From JBGPHT01 sp041484525 (GTDB lineage Bacteria; Acidobacteriota; Terriglobia; Bryobacterales; Bryobacteraceae), in contig JBGPHT010000083.1 of NCBI GenBank assembly GCA_041484525.1, positions 1-33,119 on the forward strand: a stretch of DNA of 33,119 nt, in the 5' to 3' direction. This document shows, piece after piece, positions 1 through 7,199 of the stretch. Every line of letters starts with the position of its first letter. The first letter of the stretch is position 1. The position numbers were made by a program, and so were the translations under genes. The notes beneath the pieces were generated by a model. It was not told the origin of the DNA. It searched no databases and saw only the letters and a list, made by a program, of their open reading frames with translations.

Positions 1-331
1 ACTTGCATTAGGTTGAGTCTCCTGAGGGTTGACTTGGTTCTTGCCGGAACCCAATCCCAACCCTATCAGGAACTCAGCCTCTCAACGACCGACGCGCTCC
101 CACTCAACCGCTCAGTTAGCCCGCTAATTTGGACAGTAGTGATCTTTATATAGGCATTGATGTTGATTCTACTACATGTATCCCCACATTCTAGACCGCT
201 CGTGGATGTCCGGCGTCGAAGGTAATACGGCGGTACGGAACCGCTAGAGGTTGGGTAAGTCGGACGCTCAGTGGGAGATATTGCTTTCGCGAGCACGATT
301 CAGACCGGCGTTACCCGTCATAAGAGGATAC
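1..331. other. Non-coding leader region upstream of the OmpA-like gene
   Basis: No convincing gene is seen in these 331 bases. The small reading frames present lack a good ribosome site or a protein-like composition. The first 76 bases fold into a long imperfect hairpin, listed separately. The stretch around 121-160 is AT-richer than its surroundings and contains TATATA at 147-152, but no well-spaced -35 partner is evident, so I do not call a promoter. The region probably holds the end of an upstream transcript and the promoter of the OmpA-like gene. Confidence 0.6.
14..76. repeat. Long imperfect inverted repeat (candidate RNA hairpin)
   Basis: Paired arms from outside in: TGAGT (14-18) with ACTCA (72-76); CCTGA (21-25) with TCAGG (66-70); GGGTTG (26-31) with CAACCC (58-63); TTGG (34-37) with CCAA (51-54); TTC (38-40) with GAA (47-49). 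This gives about 23 pairs broken only by small bulges, around a loop TTGCCG. No T-run follows, so it is not a standard terminator. It could be a structured RNA, a REP- or MITE-like element, or an mRNA 3' end. The pairing is seen directly; the role is unknown. Confidence 0.6.
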
Positions 332-1123
332 ATGACCAAGTTAAGAACGAGTCTTATATGGATGGTCGCCGTGCCGATCACCTTGGTGCTGGCCACCACC
401 GGCTGTGCCACGAAGAAATTCGTGCGTCAACAGACGAACAGTGTAAACGCGAGGGTCAACAAACTCGAAGCTCAGACCAACGACAAGATCGCTTACCTTA
501 ACAACCAGCAGAAGAGCGACATGTCGCAAGTCAACGAACGCTTTTCCACGACCGACCAGAAGCTGGCAGAAGTCGCAAGCGCCGCTCAGCAAGCCCAAGG
601 GACCGCTTCGCGCGCTATGGAAGAAGCGGACTCGAACTCCTCCAAGATAGCCGCCACCAATACCGCGGTCTCCACGCTGGCGGCGGGCACGGCCAACGCC
701 CTGAACTACCAGATGGTCGAAAAGGCAGACGTACTGTTTTCCTTCAACCAGGCCACTCTCACACCCGAAGCCAGGGCCGCGCTCGACCAGATCGTCATGA
801 AGGTACAATCGCTACCCCGCGCGGTGGTCGAACTGGTGGGCTTCACGGATCCGATCGGCTCGAAAAACCATAACCTGGCGTTGAGCCGGCAGCGAGCCTG
901 GGCTGTGCAGCAGTACCTGGTCCGGCAAAAGGTACCGGTGCGCTCGATCCACATCGCCGGGCTTGGCAAAGAGCCGCCGCCCCCGGGCCTCGAGGCCGAG
1001 ATCATGGCCTTGAACCCCAACGCCACTCCAAGGGAACTCCACCGCGCCGCGCGCCGCGTAAGAATCAACGTGTTCGGCGCCGGCGATATTACGGCCACAA
1101 CTGGCGGCGGCTCGCAACAGTAG
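332..1123 (+). CDS. OmpA-family peptidoglycan-binding lipoprotein
   Basis: The product (263 aa) probably sits in the outer membrane and anchors it to peptidoglycan. The ATG at 332 is chosen because AGAGGA lies just upstream and it opens a signal sequence ending in ATTGC at Cys25, a passable lipobox. An in-frame ATG at 251 would place a charged tail before this signal. Residues about 30-135 are rich in Ala, Gln, Ser and Lys and look like a coiled coil of the Lpp/Pal kind. The C-terminal third is an OmpA-like domain: LFSFNQATLTPEARAAL, GFTDPIG with the Asp used in diaminopimelate binding, LALSRQRAWAVQQYL, and a late RRVRI. The tail is rich in Gly and Thr. The OmpA domain is clear; lipid attachment is inferred. 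Confidence 0.88.
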   Translation: MTKLRTSLIWMVAVPITLVLATTGCATKKFVRQQTNSVNARVNKLEAQTNDKIAYLNNQQKSDMSQVNERFSTTDQKLAEVASAAQQAQGTASRAMEEADSNSSKIAATNTAVSTLAAGTANALNYQMVEKADVLFSFNQATLTPEARAALDQIVMKVQSLPRAVVELVGFTDPIGSKNHNLALSRQRAWAVQQYLVRQKVPVRSIHIAGLGKEPPPPGLEAEIMALNPNATPRELHRAARRVRINVFGAGDITATTGGGSQQ

Positions 1124-1177
1124 ACCTCGTGAGTCACGCTACACCGTGCACCTTCCGGCTAACGGGTAAATGGCTGT

Positions 1178-1216
1178 CCGGCCAGCAGAGAGCATCAACC
1201 GCTACTCTCTGGCCGG
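1178..1216. terminator. Hairpin after the OmpA-like gene
   Basis: CCGGCCAG (1178-1185) pairs perfectly with CTGGCCGG (1209-1216). AGAG/CTCT extends the stem inward past a three-base CAG bulge. It lies about 55 bases after the OmpA stop codon and has no following T-run, so it may be a weak terminator or an mRNA-stabilising end. A smaller palindrome, CCAGGG-A-CCCTGG, follows at 1244-1256. Confidence 0.4.
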
Positions 1217-1334
1217 CGGTCAGGCCCACACCTCGCCGGGAATCCAGGGACCCTGGGAGCGCAGGGCCGAGCCACGCAAGATGGCATGAAACTCCGGGCG
1301 CTCATCAGAATGCTTCATCTTTGCGGAGTGCCCC

Positions 1335-2255
1335 ATGCATCAGCCTCAAGACGACCGCTGGGCTCTCATCCTGGCCGGCGGAGATGGAATTCGACTGCGA
1401 CCCCTGACCCGTGTGGTGGCCGGGGATGAGCGGCCCAAGCAGTTTTCCCCGCTCTTTGGAACCGAGACGTTGCTCGACCAGACACGGCACAGAATCTCCT
1501 CAGTAGTGCCCCCGGAACGGATTTCAATCGTCGCTACCCGCAAGCACGAACGGTTTTTCGGACAGGCGCTCCGCGAAGCGCCTGGGCCTCTGATCGTGCA
1601 ACCGGAAAACCGGGGAACTGCGCCGGCCATCCTCTATGGCGTGCTGTCGATCCGCCATCGCGATCCCGGCGCCAACATCGCGACCTTTCCTTCGGACCAC
1701 TATTTCACCAACGAAGTCGCTTTCATGACACAGGTCCGAGCCGCCTTTCGTATCGTCGAGCAGCGGCCGGAACTGATCGTCTTACTTGGCATCGTACCGG
1801 ACAGCCCCGCCGTCGACTATGGGTGGATCGAGCCCGGCGATTCCGTGCCGGAAACGCCGGATACCCCTCTCTTCCGCATCCACCGCTTCTGGGAAAAGCC
1901 TTCTCTCGCACTGGCGGACCAACTGTTGGCGCGCGGGTGCTTCTGGAACAGCTTCGTTGTGGTCGGCTCGGCAGACGCACTCGTGGTTCTGTTGCAGGAC
2001 ACCGTGCCTGCCCTTTATCGGTCGTTCGAGCCCGTACTGCCGATGCTCGGAACGCTGGAGGAAGCAGACGCCGTGGACCGGGTATACATGGATCTCCTGC
2101 CGATAGATTTCTGTACGGAAGTCCTGGCGGTCTCTCCCCAGATCCTGGTGGTCATGCCGGTCGCCGATACGGGTTGGACCGATCTCGCCGACCCGAAGCG
2201 CACGTTGTCCTTGATCGCTCGCGATCGCGTGCGGACAGGAGGGGCCGGAGACTAG
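1335..2255 (+). CDS. Mannose-1-phosphate guanylyltransferase-like nucleotidyltransferase
   Basis: This 306-residue enzyme should transfer a nucleotide from an NTP to a sugar-1-phosphate, most likely GTP plus mannose-1-phosphate to GDP-mannose, for polysaccharide or glycan precursors in the cytoplasm. The N-terminus carries the family signature LAGGDGIRLRPLT (about residues 13-25) followed by RPKQF, which is typical of the mannose-1-phosphate branch. PENRGTAPAI, FPSDHYF (metal and nucleotide binding) and FWEKP (sugar binding) follow in order. It lacks the C-terminal isomerase domain of bifunctional ManC proteins and is slightly shorter than typical single-domain enzymes. A CGGAG motif precedes the ATG. 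The next gene begins 2 bases after its stop, suggesting co-transcription. The exact sugar is inferred. Confidence 0.82.
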   Translation: MHQPQDDRWALILAGGDGIRLRPLTRVVAGDERPKQFSPLFGTETLLDQTRHRISSVVPPERISIVATRKHERFFGQALREAPGPLIVQPENRGTAPAILYGVLSIRHRDPGANIATFPSDHYFTNEVAFMTQVRAAFRIVEQRPELIVLLGIVPDSPAVDYGWIEPGDSVPETPDTPLFRIHRFWEKPSLALADQLLARGCFWNSFVVVGSADALVVLLQDTVPALYRSFEPVLPMLGTLEEADAVDRVYMDLLPIDFCTEVLAVSPQILVVMPVADTGWTDLADPKRTLSLIARDRVRTGGAGD

Positions 2256-2257
2256 CC

Positions 2258-2791
2258 ATGCCGATCCCCGCCAGGCAAGCGGCACTGCTCCTGTCGATCG
2301 CCTCGATCGTAGCCCCGCAATTCAACGCTCAGAGCGAATCCCGGACGACCTATCAGGCCAACGTCAACATGGTGGCACTGACCTTCAGCGTCGCCGATGG
2401 CAAGGGTAACTACGTCGCCGGGTTGAAGGCGGACGACGTCCGCATCTTCGAAGATGGCGTCGAGCAGAAAATCGCAGCGTTCGCGGAAGGCAGCCGGCCG
2501 CCGTTGGGCCCCCTGGATCGGGCGCCGGCATCCAGTGGCACCAGCGTCTTCATCCTGTTCGACACCAGCAACCGCATGTACAGCAGCTTTCCGTATGTCT
2601 GCGACTCCATCGCGGATTTCGTGCGCGGCCTCGACCCGGCGGACTCGGTGGCAATCTACACCTTCAGCAAGAATCTCTCGCGCGCTGCGCCGCTGACGGC
2701 GGATCATGTGCTGGCCAGGGCCGGATTGTCCAACGCTGTGGCAGGCGACGGCTACCAGGCACCCAGTCGAACCCGGGTGGGAACCAATTAA
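2258..2791 (+). pseudogene. Truncated VWFA-like protein of the acidobacterial type
   Basis: The ATG at 2258 follows a strong AGGAGGGG ribosome site inside the end of the previous gene. The 177-residue product starts with a signal peptide (ARQAALLLSIASIVAPQFNA), then a beta-rich segment (VNMVALTFSVADGKGNYV, GLKADDVRIFEDGVEQKI). A von Willebrand A start follows with the metal-site motif FDTSNRM; the usual DxSxS is altered to DTSNR. The sequence matches the style of acidobacterial VWFA-related proteins, which are normally about 300 residues. Here it stops after NAVAGDG, where relatives usually read on through an Ala-Thr-Ala-Leu motif and the rest of the domain. The +1 frame stays open through this point to a stop at 2847-2849 and reads PGWEPINQIAAVPRERF, which looks coding. 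I infer a frameshift or internal deletion; a short functional protein is not excluded. Confidence 0.65.
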
Positions 2792-2921
2792 TCAGATAGC
2801 TGCCGTGCCCCGCGAAAGATTCGAGGACACGGTTATCCCCAAGATCTAGCGCCACACTCCCGCGGAACGATCAGAGGTTCGTAGGGTCAACAACGACCTT
2901 TTCGGAAGGTTCGGTCCGAAA

Positions 2922-2956
2922 GGGGCGGGGGGCTTTGCGCCCCATTTTAGAGGAGA
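2922..2956 (+). promoter_or_regulatory. Leader hairpin abutting the ribosome site of the beta-barrel gene
   Basis: GGGGCG (2922-2927) pairs with CGCCCC (2938-2943). ATTTT and the ribosome site GAGGAGAG (2950-2957) follow at once. A second stem, TTTCGGA/TCCGAAA, lies just upstream at about 2900-2920. The pair could be an upstream terminator or a translation-influencing leader. The pairing is seen; function is inferred. Confidence 0.4.
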
Positions 2957-2965
2957 GATCAAACA

Positions 2966-3607
2966 ATGAAAAAGTGCTTTGCAGTCATCACGGTGGTCCT
3001 GCTGTTCTCTATGGTAGCGGCCGCCCAGGATGCTCCCAGGATGGAAACGTTCCTGGGGTACACCTATGTTCGGGCCAACTCGGCCACAGATGTTCCGGCG
3101 TTCAGCGCCAATGGCGGAGGCGGACAGTTCGTCTACAACTTCAATAAGTGGATCGGTGCGGTAGCGGACCTGGGTGCCGTACACAACGGCAACATCGACG
3201 GCTTCAACCTGGATACCACGTTCGTCAACTTCCTATTTGGGCCGCGCATCTCAGTCCGCAAGTGGTCGCGTTTTACGCCGTACGCCCAGGTGCTCTGGGG
3301 CGGCGTGTATGCGACGGGCAGCGTGCAAATCAACGCCCTGGAGGTGCCTTTCGGCGCCGTCGCCGGCGACACTATTGTCGTCGATCCCAACCAGGTGCTC
3401 ACCGCCCGCATCAGCGCTTCGCAGACCGCCTTTGCCATGACGGCGGGCGGCGGCCTGGATATCAAGATCAACAAGCATGTCCAGTTCCGGCCGATCGGCT
3501 TGGATTACTACATGACCCGCCTGCAGAACCTGCGCACGCTGGGGGACAACAATCAGAACAATCTTCGCTACACAGCCGGCTTCAACTTCACCTTCGGAAA
3601 GCAGTAA
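2966..3607 (+). CDS. Outer-membrane beta-barrel protein
   Basis: This 213-residue protein starts with a clear Sec signal peptide (MKKCFAVITVVLLFSMVAAAQ). The rest is a run of alternating hydrophobic strands typical of an eight-stranded OmpA/OmpW-like barrel: ETFLGYTYVRANS, GGGGQFVYNFNKWIGAVADLG, FNLDTTFVNFLFGPRISV, FTPYAQVLWGGVY, and AFAMTAGGGLDIKINKHVQFRPIGLDYYMTR split by turns. It ends in an aromatic-rich strand, RYTAGFNFTFGKQ, though the last residue is not Phe. The ATG has an excellent GAGGAGAG ribosome site. A second barrel gene follows after 72 bases. Fold and location are well supported; ligand and role are unknown. Confidence 0.82.
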   Translation: MKKCFAVITVVLLFSMVAAAQDAPRMETFLGYTYVRANSATDVPAFSANGGGGQFVYNFNKWIGAVADLGAVHNGNIDGFNLDTTFVNFLFGPRISVRKWSRFTPYAQVLWGGVYATGSVQINALEVPFGAVAGDTIVVDPNQVLTARISASQTAFAMTAGGGLDIKINKHVQFRPIGLDYYMTRLQNLRTLGDNNQNNLRYTAGFNFTFGKQ

Positions 3608-3679
3608 ACATTCTCCGCAAGCACCGGCATGGTTGTTTTGGCAGAGGCAATTTCACAGTCCCGAGAGAGGAGAAGAATT

Positions 3680-4342
3680 GTGTGCAAGAAGATTGCAGTG
3701 TCGCTTAGCCTGCTGGGGGCGGTTTGGATCATGCCGCTGCACGGCCAGGACTATAGCAAGTTTGCGTTCAACATCGGCGGCGGCGTTACCGCGCCGCTAA
3801 ATCCGACAGCACAGTACGCCGGTGTCAGCGGCAACTTTGCGGCCGGCGCCGGCTACAACATTAGCAAGAGGAACTCGATCATAGGGGAGTTTATGTGGGC
3901 CGGGCTGCCGCCCAACATCGACGTGATCCACCCGATCGACGGGCTCTTCGGCAGTGTTAACCTCTATTCACTCACCGCCAACTACCGTTACCAGGTTGAC
4001 CGTATCTCCGATTCCCGATTCGGCCTCTACGTGATCGGCGGCGGCGGCTGGTATTACCGGTTCGCCAGCGTCGACAGAAACTTCGTCGTCCCGCCCGGTA
4101 CCGCCTGCGTGCCTATTTACACCTGGTGGGGCTATGGCTGCACTACCGGTGGATTCATATATACGGCGACCGTGGCCAACAGGGGCACCAGCGCGGGCGG
4201 CGTCAACGCAGGAACCGGCTTCACGATCCGGCTCAGCGACTCGGGATGGAAGTTCTACACCGAAGCCCGCTATCATTACGCCTGGAGTAACAGAATCCCC
4301 TCGACCCTGATACCGGTCACGTTCGGAATTCGGTTCAATTGA
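3680..4342 (+). CDS. Outer-membrane beta-barrel protein, second copy type
   Basis: I place the start at the GTG at 3680, since GAGAGGAGAAG lies just upstream and the resulting N-terminus is a signal peptide (CKKIAVSLSLLGAVWIMPLHG, cleaved near HGQ). An in-frame ATG at 3629 would add an unlikely charged prefix. The 220-residue product is rich in Gly, Tyr and aromatic beta strands: GGGVTAPLNPTAQY, GNFAAGAGYNISKRNSIIGE, VNLYSLTANYRYQV, and a last strand ending in FGIRFN. It carries two Cys in CVPIYTWWGYGCTTGG that could form a disulfide. It is similar in length and fold to the preceding barrel but not an obvious close duplicate. A strong terminator follows. Substrate unknown. Confidence 0.78.
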   Translation: MCKKIAVSLSLLGAVWIMPLHGQDYSKFAFNIGGGVTAPLNPTAQYAGVSGNFAAGAGYNISKRNSIIGEFMWAGLPPNIDVIHPIDGLFGSVNLYSLTANYRYQVDRISDSRFGLYVIGGGGWYYRFASVDRNFVVPPGTACVPIYTWWGYGCTTGGFIYTATVANRGTSAGGVNAGTGFTIRLSDSGWKFYTEARYHYAWSNRIPSTLIPVTFGIRFN

Positions 4343-4436
4343 CGCGCCGGCGGAAATATTTTGAGCCCGGTGCGCCACGGATGCCATCGACATTATACGA
4401 GGACTCATCAAGTGAGTCTTCCTTCCCTCAACTTCC

Positions 4437-4476
4437 GGCTGGGGATCGCGAAAGTTGCGATCCCCAGCCGTTCTTT
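4437..4476 (+). terminator. Strong rho-independent terminator
   Basis: A perfect 13-base-pair stem, GGCTGGGGATCGC (4437-4449) with GCGATCCCCAGCC (4457-4469), closes a seven-base loop and is followed by GTTCTTT. It ends the outer-membrane beta-barrel transcription unit and lies between convergent genes. Confidence 0.8.
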
Positions 4477-4530
4477 CGATCAGCTCCCGTGTGGTTTTAT
4501 AGCTTTGTCTGACAGGCCCGAGTGCCTGCG

Positions 4531-6192
4531 CTACTGCGTCTGCTTATTAATAATCAACTTTAAGTCGAAGCTCCGTTTGTCATTCGGCACGACCTCCACC
4601 TTCTGCGCCGCTGAGTCGTAGGGCTGCAGAAAATCCGGATCGAACATCACGGCGTTGGGGTTCACACTGTCCCAACCGAATAGCTTGTAACTCCCGGGAG
4701 CGATCCCGCCGATCGTGAAGTGGCCGGCGGCGTTGGTGGTCGCGGTCTTGTAAAACGGCCGTGAGCGATGCGTGCCGGTCGGTACCAGCGTCACGGTCGC
4801 CGCATCCACTGGCTCCTCCTTCTCGTTCTTCACCGCACCCTCGATGGTTCCTCCATCCGAGCCCAGCACGATCGCCAGCTCGGTGTTGGCGGGTACGCCG
4901 TTCATCAGATCCAGCTCGGAATCGGTGATGTCCGTCGTGCCCCAGTGGACGGATTTCAGGTACAACGTCCGCAGACGGTTCGGGTTCATGCGATAGACAT
5001 TCTGGTCCACGTTGCGGAATACCAGGCCGCCATCTTCCTTCACCGCTCCCGTCTCCGGCGTGTAGTTGCGGTTCGGCGCCTGGAGCGAAAGCTGCAACTG
5101 CGTGAGCTGGACGTCGGTCGTGCCGTCGATCCGCACTTTGCCGGTAACCTCCATCGGCGGCATCGGACGCAGCTCGATTCCGCTGATGTCGGACGAGCCC
5201 ACTTGCAGCGGCATTTGCGACTGGTAACGCTGGCCGGCGACCGTGTAGCTGCCGAGCAGGTAAACGAGACCTGGGGAGACGCCGAACAATGCGAACTTGC
5301 CGTCCTTGTCGTCCAGGTTGTTGGACGAGCTGGAGCTTCCGCTATCAGTGACCACCATCATCCCGATCGACAGCCCGGTGGCGCCCTGCGGCGCGATCAC
5401 CTTGCCGCGCAGCGTGGCAAAGCGCATCTTCCGCAGAGTGAGATTGAGGTTGGTCAACTGCTGTCCGCCGGTCAGCTCCAGCCCTCCGGCATTCGAGGCC
5501 TCCTGCACGCCCGGATAGTACGTAATGGCGAATGCGTCGGCATCTTCAACGTTCTGGTTCACACGTAAACCGCGCGGGCTCACTTTCAGGTAGTACTTAC
5601 CCGGCGCCAGGTCGAAGATTCGATACTCGCCCAGGTCGTTGGTGGTGGCGGCCCGGTTCTCCACCAGCTCGCGGCCCTTACTGGTGTACCGATATTGCAT
5701 GGCGCCGACCTGCAGGTTTCGGATCGGGTCGCCATCCTCTTCCGCGATCCGGCCGGAGACGGCGCCATAGGGAGTCAGCTTGATCTGGAAACCCGTCTTG
5801 CGATCGCCCGGACCCAGGATGACCGCATCCTGAGAGGCGGCGCCGTTCTTCACGCCGAACTGCGCGTTGACGTATCCATCGCGGCGCGCCGTCAATTGGT
5901 AGTTGCCGGGATCTACATGCTCGAACAGAAACTTCCCTGTCAGGTCCGACGTTGCCGTGATGGGCGGGTTCGCCGGCCGAGGTGCTTGGCCCTGCTGCTG
6001 CGGACTTCGCGGCGCCTCGCCGGGGCTGCCGGCGGCTGCGACATTCAGCCGCAGAACCAACTGGACCTTGCGCACAGGTTCGCCGGTGGTCGCATTGAAA
6101 ACCTGGCCTTCGAATGTGGCCTTCTCAGGCGCGGTCTGCTGGGACTGGCCGAGCAAAAGAGCCGGCGCGAGCAGGAATGGGGCAAGTCGCAT
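4531..6192 (-). CDS. Secreted carboxypeptidase-regulatory-like repeat protein
   Basis: The start at 6192 is chosen because it gives a clean signal peptide (MRLAPFLLAPALLLGQSQ) and has GGGAGG just upstream; a longer frame would bury the signal. The mature part of the 553-residue protein is a chain of beta-sandwich modules of the carboxypeptidase regulatory-like type. Each reads roughly 'G.V.....G.P...V.L......T..D..G.F....V.PG.Y.L': for example FEGQVFNATTGEPVRKV near the N-terminus, AVSGRIAEEDGDPIRNLQV, and IEGAVKNEKEEPVDAATV near the C-terminus. A Pro/Gln-rich linker follows the first module half. No catalytic residues were seen. Solibacter-type genomes carry many such proteins, often with TonB-type or adhesion roles. 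A surface-binding or structural role is inferred. Confidence 0.82.
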   Translation of the reverse strand: MRLAPFLLAPALLLGQSQQTAPEKATFEGQVFNATTGEPVRKVQLVLRLNVAAAGSPGEAPRSPQQQGQAPRPANPPITATSDLTGKFLFEHVDPGNYQLTARRDGYVNAQFGVKNGAASQDAVILGPGDRKTGFQIKLTPYGAVSGRIAEEDGDPIRNLQVGAMQYRYTSKGRELVENRAATTNDLGEYRIFDLAPGKYYLKVSPRGLRVNQNVEDADAFAITYYPGVQEASNAGGLELTGGQQLTNLNLTLRKMRFATLRGKVIAPQGATGLSIGMMVVTDSGSSSSSNNLDDKDGKFALFGVSPGLVYLLGSYTVAGQRYQSQMPLQVGSSDISGIELRPMPPMEVTGKVRIDGTTDVQLTQLQLSLQAPNRNYTPETGAVKEDGGLVFRNVDQNVYRMNPNRLRTLYLKSVHWGTTDITDSELDLMNGVPANTELAIVLGSDGGTIEGAVKNEKEEPVDAATVTLVPTGTHRSRPFYKTATTNAAGHFTIGGIAPGSYKLFGWDSVNPNAVMFDPDFLQPYDSAAQKVEVVPNDKRSFDLKLIINKQTQ

Positions 6193-6287
6193 GATGCCTC
6201 CCGGTGCAAGAAATGGATGCTGCCATCGATTATACGCGCGGCCGCGCTGTTGGTTCGCGTAGCCTCGGTCTGTTACCATCGGGCGGA
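6193..6287. promoter_or_regulatory. Divergent intergenic region
   Basis: These 95 bases separate the divergent starts of the repeat protein (minus) and the ABC transporter (plus), so promoters for both should lie here. I could not identify a convincing -35/-10 pair on either strand. Confidence 0.4.
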
Positions 6288-7199
6288 ATGGACGCCATCC
6301 AAGTCTCGAATGTCACCAAGACTTTCGGGAACGTAACCGCCGTCAACGACCTTTCGCTCACGGTTCCCGAAGGCTCCGTCTACGGCTTCATCGGACCCAA
6401 CGGCTCCGGCAAGACCACCACCATGCGGATGATCGTCAACATCTTTTATCCGGATCGCGGGACTATCCACGTCTTCGGCCATCCTATGTCGGGCAGCCGT
6501 TCGGAGTTGATCGGCTACCTGCCCGAGGAACGCGGCCTCTACCGCCGGATGGCCATCCGCCCACTCCTGGAATTCTACGGCGAGTTGCGGAGCGGGCGCA
6601 AAGTGAAAGCCGAGGTCAACGCGTGGCTGGAGCGGCTCGACCTGGCGCGCTGCGGGTCGCAGCCCATCGAGACTCTCAGCAAAGGTATGAGCCAGAAGGT
6701 GCAGTTCATCGCCGCGGTCGTGCCCGCGCCGAAGCTCGTGATACTCGATGAACCTTTCACGGGCCTCGATCCCATCAGCGCCGAGGTTATCCGCGAAGCC
6801 ATTCTGGAATTGCGCCGCGGCGGCGCCACGGTCATTCTCAGTACTCACGATATGAGCGTGGCCGAGAGCATGTGCGACTACATCCTCATGATTTTTCGCG
6901 GCAAGAAGGTACTCGACGGCACGCTCGCCTCCATCCAGGGCCAGTACGGCAGCGACACCATTCGCGTCTCGGCGGAAGGAGGCTCCGCGGTATGCAATGG
7001 CCTCCCGGGCGTCGAGAGGGTCCGCGATTTCGGCCAGGTGCAGGAACTGCGGATGGCGCGCGGGTGCGATCCGCAGGAGGTTTTGCGGGCGCTCGTGGCG
7101 CGCACTCGCCTCACCAGTTACGCCGTCGTGAAGCCTTCCCTTCACGATATCTTCGTGCGCATCGCGGGCCCAGCCGCCGAGGAGGCACAGGTTGCATAG
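6288..7199 (+). CDS. ABC-2 type transporter ATP-binding protein
   Basis: The 303-residue cytoplasmic ATPase should power the membrane partner encoded next. Visible motifs: Walker A GPNGSGKTTT (about residues 36-45), signature LSKGMSQKVQ (about 130), Walker B LVILDEPFTGLDP (about 150-162), and switch histidine STHDM (about 186). The C-terminal 90 residues resemble the accessory domain found on NatA/CcmA-like subunits. The ATG at 6288 has GGGCGGA close upstream and fits the family N-terminus (MDAIQVSNVTKTFGNV). It overlaps the permease gene by eight bases. The pair resembles sodium or drug exporters (NatAB type); the substrate cannot be read from the sequence. Confidence 0.93.
   Translation: MDAIQVSNVTKTFGNVTAVNDLSLTVPEGSVYGFIGPNGSGKTTTMRMIVNIFYPDRGTIHVFGHPMSGSRSELIGYLPEERGLYRRMAIRPLLEFYGELRSGRKVKAEVNAWLERLDLARCGSQPIETLSKGMSQKVQFIAAVVPAPKLVILDEPFTGLDPISAEVIREAILELRRGGATVILSTHDMSVAESMCDYILMIFRGKKVLDGTLASIQGQYGSDTIRVSAEGGSAVCNGLPGVERVRDFGQVQELRMARGCDPQEVLRALVARTRLTSYAVVKPSLHDIFVRIAGPAAEEAQVA

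Noticed and set aside
66..296. A 76-codon minus-strand frame in the leader
   Set aside because: No ribosome site, protein-unlike composition, and it overlaps the start region of the OmpA-like gene.
1129..1407. A 92-codon plus-strand frame between OmpA and the nucleotidyltransferase
   Set aside because: It overlaps the well-supported nucleotidyltransferase start and spans hairpins.
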